Source of the DNA: Ga0077527 sp964433345 | GTDB taxonomy: Bacteria; Pseudomonadota; Gammaproteobacteria; Burkholderiales; SG8-41 | Length of the DNA: 64,000 bases | Direction: 5' to 3' | Assembly: GCA_964433345.1 (NCBI GenBank) | Contig: CAYSQJ010000011.1 | Location: 1-64,000 of the forward strand | In this document: piece after piece, positions 8,899 through 18,800 of the stretch | How the letters are laid out: each line of letters begins with the position of its first letter | How positions within the stretch are numbered: position 1 is the first letter of the stretch | Position numbers and translations under genes: made by a program | Notes under the pieces: generated by a model | What the model saw: the letters and a program-made list of their open reading frames with translations, nothing else | Database searches by the model: none | What the model was told of the DNA's origin: nothing

Positions 8899-10638
8899 TT
8901 ACATTTTTTCGGGAGCACCCACACCCAGAAGGGCAAGGCCGTTGCGCAGCACTTGCCGCACTGCGAGGGCGAGCGCCAGGCGTGCATGCTTCTGTGCTGG
9001 ATCATCGACCAGAAAGCGTTCCGCGTTGTAATAGCTGTGGAACTCGCCGGCCAGATCCTTCAGGTAGAACGCAAGCGAATGGGGAGCCAGTTCCCGCGCG
9101 GCGGTTTCTATCACGCCGGGATAATCCATCAGGTTCCTGAGCAAGGCGGTTTCGTGCGTGGAAACGAGCGGCGAAAGATCCGCGTCGCTGACACTGTCCG
9201 GACTGCCGCCCCATTGTTCGAGCACGCTGCACACCCGCGCATGCGCGTACTGGATGTAATAAACCGGATTGTCGTTGCTCTGCGACTTTGCGAGATCAAG
9301 GTCGAAGTCGAGGTGCTGGTCACTCTTGCGCAGCACGTAGAAAAACCGCGCGGCATCATTGCCGACTTCCCTGCGCAGCTCGCGCAGCGTCACGAATTCC
9401 CCGGAGCGTGTCGACATCGAAACCTTCTCGCCGCTGCGATAGAGCACGGCGAACTGCACCAGCGCGATATCGAGCCGGGAGGGATCCTGGCCGAGCGCCT
9501 GCAGCGCGCCCTTGACCCGGGCGATATAGCCATGATGGTCGGCGCCCCAGACATCGATGACACGATCGAAGCCGCGACCGAACTTTTCGAGATGGTAGGC
9601 GATGTCGCTGGCGAAATAGGTGTACTGCCCGTTTTCGCGCTGCACGACACGGTCTTTCTCATCACCGAAAACGCTCGACCGGAACCACCTTGCACCGTCC
9701 TGAAGGTAAACATGGCCGCGCGACTCCAGCTCGCGCATCGCACGTTCGACCTGACCGGAGTCGTAAAGCGAGCGTTCCGAAAACCACTGGTCGAAAGTGA
9801 CCCCGAACTCCTCGAGATCTTCCCGGCAGTCATCAAGCTGCTGCTTCAGTGCATGGCTGTGCACGGGGACATAATCGTCTCCCAGCAGCCGCTTGGCATT
9901 GGCGATCAGGTCGTCGAGGCGCGCTTCGGGATCGGATTCAGCGTCCGCCGCTCCCGCCGATGCCGCCGCCCAGGAATGCTGGAAACGCTCACCCTGGGCC
10001 TGCCGCAACTGTCCAGCCATGGTACGCACGTAATCGCCCTGGTAGGCGTTACCCGGAAACTGCACCGGCTCGCCGCCCTGCTCCAGATAGCGCAACCACG
10101 TCGATAGCGCGAGTATGTCCATCTGCCGGCCGGCATCGTTGACGTAATACTCGCGGGTTACGTCGAAGCCGGCGGCCTCAAGGATGGAGGCGACGCTGGC
10201 ACCATAGGCCGCTCCCCTTCCGTGGCCGACATGCAGCGGCCCGGTCGGATTGGCGGAGACGAATTCGATCTGCACTTTTCTCCCCTTGCCAAGCGGGCTC
10301 CTGCCGTAGTCTTCACCGGCCAGCAGCACCCGGCGTACTACCTGTTGCTTGCAGGATGGGGAGAGAAAAAAGTTGATGAATCCAGCGCCGGCAATTTCCG
10401 CCTTGTCGATATCGGGCGACGCCGGAAGCGCGGCAAGGATCTGCTGGGCGATGGCCCTGGGATTGCCCCGCAGCTCCTTCGCCAGCTGCAGTGCAATGTT
10501 GCAGGCAAAGTCGCCGTGCTGCGCCTGTTTGGGCCGGTCAAGCACGATGGCGGCAGTCGCCGTAGGGGCAACCTGGGCCAGCGCTACACGCAGCAGGCTG
10601 CTGAGCAGGGTTCGGGCGTCGGCGTTCGGGGCGTTCAT
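8899..10638 (-). CDS. argS: Arginyl-tRNA synthetase
   Basis: A 579-residue class Ia aminoacyl-tRNA synthetase that charges tRNA-Arg. The HIGH signature appears as PLHVGHGRGAAYG near residue 130, and the KMSKS region is degenerate (GEKVSMSTRSG), as is common in ArgRS. The N-terminal Add-1 domain (residues 1-90) and the C-terminal anticodon-binding domain ending LLGVGAPEKM are both present, so it is full length. ATG at 10638 gives the expected N-terminus. An extended -10 element lies about 90 bases upstream. Confidence 0.98.
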   Translation of the reverse strand: MNAPNADARTLLSSLLRVALAQVAPTATAAIVLDRPKQAQHGDFACNIALQLAKELRGNPRAIAQQILAALPASPDIDKAEIAGAGFINFFLSPSCKQQVVRRVLLAGEDYGRSPLGKGRKVQIEFVSANPTGPLHVGHGRGAAYGASVASILEAAGFDVTREYYVNDAGRQMDILALSTWLRYLEQGGEPVQFPGNAYQGDYVRTMAGQLRQAQGERFQHSWAAASAGAADAESDPEARLDDLIANAKRLLGDDYVPVHSHALKQQLDDCREDLEEFGVTFDQWFSERSLYDSGQVERAMRELESRGHVYLQDGARWFRSSVFGDEKDRVVQRENGQYTYFASDIAYHLEKFGRGFDRVIDVWGADHHGYIARVKGALQALGQDPSRLDIALVQFAVLYRSGEKVSMSTRSGEFVTLRELRREVGNDAARFFYVLRKSDQHLDFDLDLAKSQSNDNPVYYIQYAHARVCSVLEQWGGSPDSVSDADLSPLVSTHETALLRNLMDYPGVIETAARELAPHSLAFYLKDLAGEFHSYYNAERFLVDDPAQKHARLALALAVRQVLRNGLALLGVGAPEKM

Positions 10639-10726
10639 GGGAGATATGAAGGAGGCGCGGGCGGTTGCCGCTGCCAGACGTCAACTGACTGTTTTGGCGG
10701 CAGTTTTTCTGGCGGAAAAGTGGCGG

Positions 10727-10735
10727 ATTTTAACA
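10727..10735 (-). promoter_or_regulatory. Extended -10 element upstream of argS
   Basis: Read on the minus strand, TGTTAAAAT combines TGn with TAAAAT. It sits between priA and argS and would give a leader of roughly 80 nucleotides. No clear -35 is visible. Confidence 0.4.
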
Positions 10736-10753
10736 TGGCGGGCTGGCCCTGAC

Positions 10754-12952
10754 TCACAGTTCCGCGGGATCGACATCAAGCGACCAGCGCGTTGCCGAGC
10801 TGCCTGCATCAGCCAGCCGCTGATGCCAGGCCTTGAGGAACGCGCGCAACTCGGTGCGCGAGCCGGACTGCACCAGCAGGTGGGCGCGTTCACGTCCCGC
10901 CCTGCGCATCATGCCGGCCGGCACCGGGTCGTAGACAGACACCGCGGGCTTGAGGCCGCGTGCGGCACGTGCCGCCCTGGCAAGGAACTGCAGCGCGGTG
11001 TCGATGTTGCCTGCCTCGGCACGGAGCAGGGCTTGATGAACATAGGGCGGAAAGCCCGCCTGACGCCGCTCGGCCAGCAGCCCCCGCGCAAATGCGTCGA
11101 AGTCCTGGCTGCGCAAGGCGGCATACAGCGGATGGTCGGAAAACCGGGTCTGCACCAGAACCTGGCCACGGACGTTGGCGCGGCCGGCGCGGCCGGAAAC
11201 CTGGGATAGCAGGGCATAGAGCCGCTCGGGTGCCCGGAAATCGTTGCTGTAAAGCATGCTGTCCGCATTGATGATGCCCACCAGGTTGAGCCGCGGAAAA
11301 TCATGGCCCTTGGCCAGGATCTGGGTGCCGACAAGGATGTCGACGGTCCCCTCGCGAATGCGCTCACGCATGTCTGGCCAGGCATTCCTGCGCCGGGTGG
11401 TGTCGCGGTCGATGCGCAGGATACGTGCTTCGGGGAAGTGTTGCGCCAGGGCAGCCTCGATGCGCTGCGTGCCCTGGCCTACTGGAGCCAGATCGGCATT
11501 GCCGCAATCCGGGCAGTTTGTCGGCACGGCACTGTCGTGGCCGCAATGATGGCAACGCAGGCGGCGATCGGGCAGGTGCAGCACCAGTTTCGCCGAGCAG
11601 CGCCTGCAATCGGAGGTCCATCCGCAGCTGCCACAGACCAGCACCGGGGCGTAACCGCGGCGGTTGATGAACACCATGCTCTGCTCGCCGCGTTCGATCC
11701 GCGACGCGATGGCGGCGATCAATCGGCCGGACAGACCGTCAGCCTGCAGGCCCTGCCGCAGGTCGATACAGTCGATGAGGGGCGGACGGGCATTGATGCG
11801 CTGTGAAAGCCGCAGCAAGCGGTAGCGGTCATCGATGGCATTGCGATAGGTTTCCAGCGCAGGGGTTGCGGAACCGAGAACCACCGGTACGCCGACCTGG
11901 CGGGCGCGGACCACGGCGAGGTCCCGCGCCGAGTAACGGAAACCTTCGCCCTGCTTGAACGAGCTGTCATGTTCCTCGTCGACGATGATCAATCCAAGGG
12001 TGGGGATGGGGGCGAAGACCGCCAGCCGCGTGCCGAGCACGATGCGCGCCTTCCCGCTGCGCGCGGCTTCCCAGTGGGCCGCGCGCTCGCCATCGGCAAG
12101 GCTGCTGTGCAGGGTGGCAATGGTTGTGCCGGGGAAGCGCGCCACAATCAGCGACTGCAGCTGGGGCGTCAGCGCGATTTCCGGTACCAGCAGCAAGGCT
12201 TGGGCATTGCGTGCGAGGGCGGCGGCAATCGCGTGCAAATAGACTTCGGTCTTGCCGCTGCCGGTGATGCCCAGCAACAACATCGGCTGAAAGCGTCCCA
12301 GGGACGAGGAGATCGCCTCGACGGCTGCAGTCTGCTCGGGATTGAGCGGAGGGCCCGGGGCCACCGCAGGCGAATCCGGGGAATGCTGGACAAGGCCCGG
12401 CTCCGGAACGGCGGTGCGCACCCAGCCCTTCTCGAGAAAAACCTGCAGGGCTTTGCGGGCGGCCGCACCTTGCGCGGCAACTGCAGAATGACCGACAACA
12501 GGGGCGGACTGCAGCAGGGCCAGCAACCGGTGTGATGCACGCGCCCGTGGTGGCAGGATAGCGGCATCGATCGCCGCGCCCGCGGGAGTCAGTGCGTAGG
12601 CAGCAGGCGCCTGGTCGCGACGGCGCACCCGTCGCAGGGTGGCAGGCACCGCCATCATGATCGCAGCACCGAGCGGGTGAACATAATAATCTGCAGCAAA
12701 GTGCAGAAGCCGCAGGTCGGCCCGGCTGAGCAGCGGTTGCTCGTCGAGAACCCGGATGGCGTGTTTGAGGCTGGTCTCGGGAACTTCGCTGTGTTCAGGT
12801 TTGGCGACAACGATGCCGATCAGGCGACGGCGTCCAAACGGAACCAGCACGCGGGCGCCTACCCGGGCGGCGCGATCATCGCATCGATAATCGAACAGAT
12901 GATCGACCGGAACATCCAGTGCAACCCGGATCAGTGTCATGGCTGTCGGCAA
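10754..12952 (-). CDS. priA: Primosomal replication restart helicase PriA
   Basis: A 732-residue DEAH-type 3'-5' DNA helicase that reloads the replisome at stalled forks. An N-terminal DNA-binding domain (IRVALDVPVDHLFDYR, VLVPFGRR) is followed by a helicase core with Walker A GITGSGKTEVYLHA, the Walker B DEEHDSSFKQ and GSATPALET. The zinc-binding cysteines follow in CGSCGWTSDCRRCS and CHHCGHDSAVPTNCPDCG, then the C-terminal helicase motifs ILVGTQILAKGHDFP and QVSGRAGRA. All key motifs are intact. The promoter side contains a perfect DnaA box. Confidence 0.98.
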   Translation of the reverse strand: MPTAMTLIRVALDVPVDHLFDYRCDDRAARVGARVLVPFGRRRLIGIVVAKPEHSEVPETSLKHAIRVLDEQPLLSRADLRLLHFAADYYVHPLGAAIMMAVPATLRRVRRRDQAPAAYALTPAGAAIDAAILPPRARASHRLLALLQSAPVVGHSAVAAQGAAARKALQVFLEKGWVRTAVPEPGLVQHSPDSPAVAPGPPLNPEQTAAVEAISSSLGRFQPMLLLGITGSGKTEVYLHAIAAALARNAQALLLVPEIALTPQLQSLIVARFPGTTIATLHSSLADGERAAHWEAARSGKARIVLGTRLAVFAPIPTLGLIIVDEEHDSSFKQGEGFRYSARDLAVVRARQVGVPVVLGSATPALETYRNAIDDRYRLLRLSQRINARPPLIDCIDLRQGLQADGLSGRLIAAIASRIERGEQSMVFINRRGYAPVLVCGSCGWTSDCRRCSAKLVLHLPDRRLRCHHCGHDSAVPTNCPDCGNADLAPVGQGTQRIEAALAQHFPEARILRIDRDTTRRRNAWPDMRERIREGTVDILVGTQILAKGHDFPRLNLVGIINADSMLYSNDFRAPERLYALLSQVSGRAGRANVRGQVLVQTRFSDHPLYAALRSQDFDAFARGLLAERRQAGFPPYVHQALLRAEAGNIDTALQFLARAARAARGLKPAVSVYDPVPAGMMRRAGRERAHLLVQSGSRTELRAFLKAWHQRLADAGSSATRWSLDVDPAEL

Positions 12953-13034
12953 CGATCCGCTGCACCGGGTTCAGCTGGAGATTCGAAACGTTTTCCAACT
13001 GCTTTACGGGCAAGGATTATTGGTCTCACCGTGT

Positions 13035-13043
13035 TGTGGATAA
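13035..13043 (-). promoter_or_regulatory. DnaA box (TTATCCACA)
   Basis: The plus strand reads TGTGGATAA, so the minus strand carries the perfect 9-mer TTATCCACA. It lies 83 bases upstream of the priA start. Whether it is used for regulation, DnaA titration or neither is inference. Confidence 0.55.
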
Positions 13044-13127
13044 GTCTGTTGATCAAACTCCTGCCATGACTGGCGGCCGGTCGTCGGTCGAAATCCGCCT
13101 TGGAGCGAGAGCCGGGATAATAAAAAA

Positions 13128-13150
13128 ATTCAATAAAAACAATAACTTAA
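13128..13150 (+). repeat. AT-rich IHF-like element, degenerate copy between priA and hemE
   Basis: The stretch ATTCAATAAAAACAAT followed by AACTTA resembles the glmS, engB and 53.2-kb elements. Its IHF-like part AAACAATAACTTA (13137-13149) differs from WATCAANNNNTTR at one position. Confidence 0.45.
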
Positions 13151-13206
13151 AACATCATGCGGAGTGTCGAATCACATTCAAGACGGTGACAGCTCCTAAG
13201 TCCTTG

Positions 13207-13215
13207 TGTGCATAA
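13207..13215 (-). promoter_or_regulatory. DnaA-box match (TTATGCACA)
   Basis: TGTGCATAA on the plus strand reads TTATGCACA on the minus strand, which fits the consensus TTWTNCACA. It has the same orientation as the box at 13035-13043, 172 bases away, with the AT-rich patch between them. Confidence 0.45.
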
Positions 13216-13226
13216 GCTTTTTATCG

Positions 13227-13245
13227 CGCCGGAATCGATCCGGCG
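13227..13245. other. Hairpin just after hemE
   Basis: A perfect 7-bp inverted repeat CGCCGGA / TCCGGCG with a 5-base loop lies 3 bases beyond the hemE stop. On the minus-strand transcript it is followed by GCGATAAAAAG and not by a U-run, so it is not a standard intrinsic terminator. It may act with Rho or stabilise the 3' end. Confidence 0.4.
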
Positions 13246-13248
13246 TGA

Positions 13249-14304
13249 TCAATGATAGGCGCGACTGAGCTCGTGCACCGCATCGACCAGCACACCCACA
13301 TGGTCCGGAGGGGTGAATTGCGAAATGCCGTGGCCGAGATTGAACACGTGGCCGCTGCCGTTGCCGAAATCCTGCAACACCTTCCCGGCTTCGGTACGGA
13401 TTGTTGCAGGATTGCTGAACAGCACGGCAGGATCGAGATTGCCCTGAAGCGCTGTCCGGTCTCCGATCCGACGTCGTGCGGCGCCGATATTGACGGTCCA
13501 GTCCAGTCCAACGGCGTTGCAGCCGGTGGCGGCAATGTCTTCAAGCCAGAGTCCGCCACCCTTGGTAAAGACGATGCTCGGCACGGTTTCGCCGTTCCAT
13601 TCGCGGTGCAGGCCGCCGACCACTCGGCGCAGGTACTCCAGTGAAAACTCGCGGTAGGCCGCGTCGGACAGCGCGCCTCCCCAGGTGTCGAAAACCATGA
13701 CGGCCTGCGCGCCAGCTTCGATCTGCGCATTGAGGTACCCGATCACGGCCCGGGCATTGATATCGAGGATGTGGTGCAGCAGCTCAGGGCGCGCGTAGAG
13801 CATGCCCTTGATGTTGCGGAAATCATCGCTGCCGCCGCCTTCGACCATGTAGCAGGCCAGCGTGTAGGGACTGCCGGAAAAACCGATCAGCGGTACGCGG
13901 TTGTCGAGTGCGCCGCGGATCTGTCTGACGGCGTCGAGTACATAACCCAGACTTTCCCCGGGGTCGGGCACACGCAAGCCGCGGATCGCGGTTTCGTCGC
14001 GCAACGGCCGCTCGAACTTCGGTCCCTCGCCTTCGGCGAAGTACAGGCCCAGGCCCATGGCATCGGGTACGGTCAGGATATCCGAGAACAGGATCGCCGC
14101 ATCGAGATCAAAGCGTGCCAGCGGCTGCAGCGTGACTTCAGTTGCGAAATCAGGGTTCTTGGTCAAGCCGAGAAAACTCCCCGCCCGCTTGCGGGTGGCC
14201 TTGTATTCCGGAAGGTAGCGGCCGGCCTGGCGCATGATCCACACCGGGGTGTAGGGCACCGGCTGGCGCAGCAGCGCGCGGATGAAAATGTCGTTCTTGG
14301 GCAT
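13249..14304 (-). CDS. hemE: Uroporphyrinogen decarboxylase
   Basis: A 351-residue cytoplasmic enzyme that decarboxylates the four acetate side chains of uroporphyrinogen III to give coproporphyrinogen III in heme synthesis. It shows the N-terminal signature PVWIMRQAGRYLPEYKATR and the conserved FSDILTVPDAMGLGL, FSGSPYTLACYMVEGG and VFDTWGGALSD blocks. Substrate-binding Arg and Asp residues (RQAGR; FSDIL) are present. Length is normal. It follows gltD on the same strand after 83 bases. Another heme gene, hemB, is at 31753-32763. Confidence 0.98.
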   Translation of the reverse strand: MPKNDIFIRALLRQPVPYTPVWIMRQAGRYLPEYKATRKRAGSFLGLTKNPDFATEVTLQPLARFDLDAAILFSDILTVPDAMGLGLYFAEGEGPKFERPLRDETAIRGLRVPDPGESLGYVLDAVRQIRGALDNRVPLIGFSGSPYTLACYMVEGGGSDDFRNIKGMLYARPELLHHILDINARAVIGYLNAQIEAGAQAVMVFDTWGGALSDAAYREFSLEYLRRVVGGLHREWNGETVPSIVFTKGGGLWLEDIAATGCNAVGLDWTVNIGAARRRIGDRTALQGNLDPAVLFSNPATIRTEAGKVLQDFGNGSGHVFNLGHGISQFTPPDHVGVLVDAVHELSRAYH

Positions 14305-14387
14305 CAGGATTCAGTGCAGGCCACTGCAGCCCGGGGACAGGCTGGAGACTTCGCCTGTCTGTTGTGCCCGGGCCACGGTTCCCGCAA

Positions 14388-15809
14388 TCAGCGCGGCAGT
14401 TCCGTGGAGCCCATCAGGAACTCGTCAACCGAGCGCGCGCATTGACGGCCTTCACGGATGGCCCAAACCACCAGCGACTGGCCGCGGCGCATGTCGCCGG
14501 CAGCAAAAACCTTGTCCACCGACGTCTGGTATTTCTCGGTATCGGCAAGCACGTTGCCACGGGGGTCTTTTTCAACCCCGAGCTGTTCCAGCAGGCCCTT
14601 CTGCACCGGACCGAGGAAACCCATCGCCAGCAGTACGAGGTCCGCCTTCATCGTGAATTCCGAATCCGGCACCTCGCGCATCTGGCCGTCCTTCCATTCA
14701 ACGCGCGCGGCCACCAGTTTTTCGACCTTGCCATTCTTGCCCTCGAAGCGCTTGGTCGCCACGGACCAGTCGCGCTTGCAGCCCTCCTCGTGCGAACTGG
14801 AAGTACGCAGCTTGACCGGCCAGTACGGCCAGATCATGGGCTTGTTCTCCTGCTCGGGAGGCTGCGGCAGCAGTTCGAACTGGGTGACCGAGGCGGCACC
14901 ATGGCGGTTCGAGGTGCCGACGCAGTCGGAGCCGGTATCGCCGCCACCGATGACCACCACATGCTTGCCGGTGGCCATGATCTGGCCCGTCACCTTGTCG
15001 CCCGCGACGACCTTGTTCTGCTGCGGCAGGAATTCCATCGCGAAATGCACGCCGGCCAGTTCGCGGCCGGGGACCGGCAGGTCGCGCGGCTGTTCTGCTC
15101 CTCCGGAAACCACCACGGCATCGAAGTCGGCAACAAGTCTGTCCGCAGGCACTCCTGCTCCGACATGCTGGTTGAAGCGGAATTCGACCCCTTCGGCGCG
15201 CATCTGATCCATGCGGCGGTCGATCAGGTGTTTTTCCATCTTGAAGTCAGGGATGCCGTAACGCAGGAGGCCGCCGGCGCGATCCGCCTTCTCGAACACG
15301 ACAACGTCATGGCCGGCTCGCGCCAGCTGCTGCGCGCAGGCGAGGCCGGCGGGGCCGGAGCCGACAATGGCAACCCGCTTTCCGGTCTTGCGTGCCGGGG
15401 GCTGCGGCAGGACCCAGCCGGACTCCCAGCCCTTGTCGATGATGGCGTGTTCTATCGACTTGATGCCGACCGGGTCGTTGTTGATGTTCAGGGTACAGGC
15501 TGCCTCGCAGGGTGCCGGGCAGATGCGCCCCGTGAACTCGGGAAAATTGTTGGTCGAATGCAGTGTGTCCAGCGCACGCTGCCAGTCCTGCCTGAACACC
15601 AGGTCGTTCCAGTCCGGGATGATGTTGTTGACGGGGCAGCCGCTCATGCAGAACGGCGTGCCGCAGTCCATGCAGCGCGCGCCCTGGATACCCGCGTCCT
15701 TGTCGGACAGGTGGCCGACGAACTCGCGCCAGTGCCTGAGCCGCTCCTGCGGTTGCTCCGCAGCCTCGTGCAGTCGTTCGAATTCCAGAAACCCGGTTAC
15801 TTTTCCCAT
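14388..15809 (-). CDS. gltD: Glutamate synthase (NADPH) small chain
   Basis: A 473-residue FAD-dependent subunit that passes electrons from NADPH through Fe-S clusters to GltB for glutamate synthesis from glutamine and 2-oxoglutarate. N-terminal cysteines for the clusters are seen in CMDCGTPFCMSGCPVNNIIPDWN and CPAPCEAAC. The FAD-binding Rossmann motif is VAIVGSGPAGLACAQQLARAGHDV, and the NADPH-binding motif is HVVVIGGGDTGSDCVGTS. It lies 72 bases downstream of gltB. All motifs are intact. Confidence 0.98.
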   Translation of the reverse strand: MGKVTGFLEFERLHEAAEQPQERLRHWREFVGHLSDKDAGIQGARCMDCGTPFCMSGCPVNNIIPDWNDLVFRQDWQRALDTLHSTNNFPEFTGRICPAPCEAACTLNINNDPVGIKSIEHAIIDKGWESGWVLPQPPARKTGKRVAIVGSGPAGLACAQQLARAGHDVVVFEKADRAGGLLRYGIPDFKMEKHLIDRRMDQMRAEGVEFRFNQHVGAGVPADRLVADFDAVVVSGGAEQPRDLPVPGRELAGVHFAMEFLPQQNKVVAGDKVTGQIMATGKHVVVIGGGDTGSDCVGTSNRHGAASVTQFELLPQPPEQENKPMIWPYWPVKLRTSSSHEEGCKRDWSVATKRFEGKNGKVEKLVAARVEWKDGQMREVPDSEFTMKADLVLLAMGFLGPVQKGLLEQLGVEKDPRGNVLADTEKYQTSVDKVFAAGDMRRGQSLVVWAIREGRQCARSVDEFLMGSTELPR

Positions 15810-15881
15810 AGCTTCATTGCCCCTGAAACATCAGGCCCGTGCCGGGCCGAAAGTCATCCTTGCCTGAGCGGCATCATGGCC

Positions 15882-18800
15882 TCAGGCCGCGATTTTCTTG
15901 CTCTTCGCAGCGAGTTCGCCGAGTGCACGCCGATATTCGTTCGGGAAAACCTTGACGAATTCTCCGCGCGCCGCCGCCCATTCCGAAAGTATCTGCTGTG
16001 CCCGCAGGCTGCCCGTAAGACGATGATGGTTCTCGATGAAGCGCCTGGCCAGCACCTCGTCAGCCTGTCCCAGGTGCCAGATGTCGCGGGACACCCTGGC
16101 ATCCTGCTCCGCTTCCGCCAGCAGCGGCTCGAGCTTGACCATGGCGGTGTTGCAGTAGGAGGCGAAGCTGCCGTCCTCGTCATAGACATAGGCGATTCCA
16201 CCGGACATGCCCGCGGCAAAGTTGCGGCCGGTCGAACCCAGCACCACGACAGTACCGCCGGTCATGTACTCACAACCATGGTCGCCGGTACCTTCAACGA
16301 CGGCATGGGCGCCGGAGTTGCGCACCGCGAAGCGTTCGCCCGCGACGCCGCGGAAGTAGGCTTCGCCGGCAATCGCGCCGTAAAGCACCGCGTTGCCGGT
16401 GATGATGTTCTGCATGGCGTCGCCGCGGAATTTCGGCGAAGGCTGGACGATGATGCGGCCTCCGGAAAGTCCCTTGCCGCAGTAGTCGTTGGTGTCGCCG
16501 ATCAGTTCCAGCGTGATGCCGCGCGACAGGAAGGCGCCGAGGCTCTGTCCTGCCGAGCCGGCAAAACGCACGCGGATGGTGTCGTCGGGCAGACCGTCAT
16601 GGCCATGGCGCTTGGCAACAAGGCCGGAGAGCATGGTGCCGACCGTGCGGTTGATGTTGCGTATGGGCATTTCGATCGTGACTTTTTCGCCACGCTCCAG
16701 TGCCGGTGCCGCGAGTTCGATCAGCCGGTGGTCCAGGGCCTTGTCGAGGCCATGATCCTGGGACTCGGTGTGGTAGCGGGCGACTTCCGGCCCGATCTGC
16801 GGCTGGTGGAAAATGCGGCTGAAATCGAGGCCGCGGGCCTTCCAGTGCTCGATGCCCTTGCGGGTGTCGAGGAGGTCCGACCGGCCGATCAATTCATCGA
16901 ACTTGCGCACGCCGAGCTTTGCCATCAGTTCGCGGATTTCCTCCGCGACAAAGAAGAAGTAGTTGATGACGTGCTCCGGCTTGCCGGAGAATTTCCGGCG
17001 CAGCACCGGGTCCTGGGTGGCGACGCCGACAGGGCAGGTGTTGAGATGGCATTTGCGCATCATGATGCAGCCCTCGACCACCAGCGGTGCGGTTGCAAAA
17101 CCGAATTCATCGGCGCCGAGGAGGGCGCCGATCACGACGTCGCGCCCGGTTTTCATCTGGCCGTCGACCTGGACGGCGATGCGGCTGCGCAGCCGGTTCA
17201 GTACCAGGGTCTGCTGGGTCTCGGCAAGGCCGAGTTCCCAGGGGGTTCCGGCATGCTTGATCGATGACCACGGGCTCGCGCCGGTGCCGCCGTCGTGGCC
17301 GGAGATGGTGACGTGGTCGGCCTTGGCCTTCGCGACACCCGCAGCCACCGTGCCGACGCCGACTTCCGAGACCAGCTTTACGCTGATCGAGGCATCGGTG
17401 TTGCTGTTCTTGAGGTCGTGGATCAGCTGCGCCAGATCCTCGATCGAGTAGATGTCGTGGTGCGGCGGCGGCGAGATCAGCTCGACGCCGGGCGTCGAAT
17501 AGCGCAATTCGGCGATGTACTCGGACACCTTGCGCCCCGGCAGCTGGCCGCCCTCACCAGGCTTGGCGCCCTGGGCCATCTTGATCTGGATCTGTTCGGC
17601 ACTGGCCAGGTATTCCGCAGTGACACCGAAACGTCCCGAGGCCACCTGCTTGATCTTCGACTTCAGGGAATCACCGGCTTGGAGTGCGATATCGTGCTCG
17701 ATGCGACCTTCACCCAGGCGGGAAGCCAGCGTTTCGCCGGCCTTGACCGGCGCAAAGCGCCGCCGGTCCTCGCCACCTTCTCCGGTGTTGGACTTGCCGC
17801 CGAGGCGGTTCATTGCCACCGCAAGCGTGGTGTGGGCTTCGGTCGAAATGGAGCCCAGCGACATTGCGCCGGTGGAAAAACGCTTGACGATCTCCGCTGC
17901 CGGCTCCACTTCCTCGATCGGCACGGGCGTGCAACGGCTGAAACGGAAATCGAAAAGCCCGCGGAAAGTCATGTGGCGCTTCGACTGATCATTGATGATG
18001 TTGGCGTATTCGCGGTAGGTGGTCGCACTGTTGGCGCGGGCCGCATGCTGCAGCTTGGCGATCGCATCAGGCGTCCACATGTGCTCTTCACCTCGCACCC
18101 GCCATGCGTATTCCCCGCCGGCATCCAGCGCGCCGGCGAGAACCGGATCGCCGCTGAAGGCGCTGTTGTGGGTGCGGATCGCCTCTTCTGCCACCTCGAA
18201 CAGGCCGATGCCGCCGACATTCGACGGCGTGCCGTGGAAGTACTTGTCGATCAGCGGAGTCGACAGCCCGATGGCCTCGAAAATCTGTGCACCGGTGTAG
18301 GACATGTAGGTGGAGATGCCCATTTTCGACATCACCTTGCGCAGGCCCTTGCCGACTGCCTTGACGAAATTCTTGATGGCCTTGTGGCCGTCAACCGCGG
18401 CGCCCAGCTGGCCGCTCTCCGCCATCTGCAGGATGGTTTCGAGTGCGAGATAGGGGTGCACGGCCTCGGCGCCGTAGCCGCCGAGGAGTGCGAAATGGTG
18501 CACCTCGCGCGCGGAACCGGTTTCCACGACCAGCCCGGCGCTGGTGCGCAGGCCCTTGTCGACGAGGTGGTGATGGATGGTCGACAAGGCAAGCAGCGCC
18601 GGGATCGCGACCTGTTCGCGGTCGACGCGGCGGTCGGAGATGATCAGGATGGAATAACCGGCGCGTACCGCGTCCTCAGCCTGGGCGGCAAGGCTGGCGA
18701 GGCGCGCCTCGATCGCTTCCTTGCCCCAGGCCACCGGGTAGGTGATGTCGAGCTCGCAGGACTTGAATTTGCCGTCGGTGTAGCTCTCGATGTTGCGGAT

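Larger units (their letters stand above)
12953..13248. other. priA-hemE intergenic region with two DnaA boxes and an AT-rich patch
   Basis: These 296 bases hold no convincing gene. They contain a DnaA box at 13035-13043, an AT-rich patch at about 13117-13155, a second DnaA-box match at 13207-13215 and a hairpin at 13227-13245. The stretch is markedly AT-richer than its flanks. Confidence 0.6.

Noticed and set aside
13227..13245. Hairpin after hemE as an intrinsic terminator
   Set aside because: No U-run follows on the minus-strand transcript; it is listed only as a hairpin.
12953..13248. Chromosomal origin of replication
   Set aside because: Only two DnaA boxes are present, with no dnaA, dnaN, parAB or rnpA-rpmH context.
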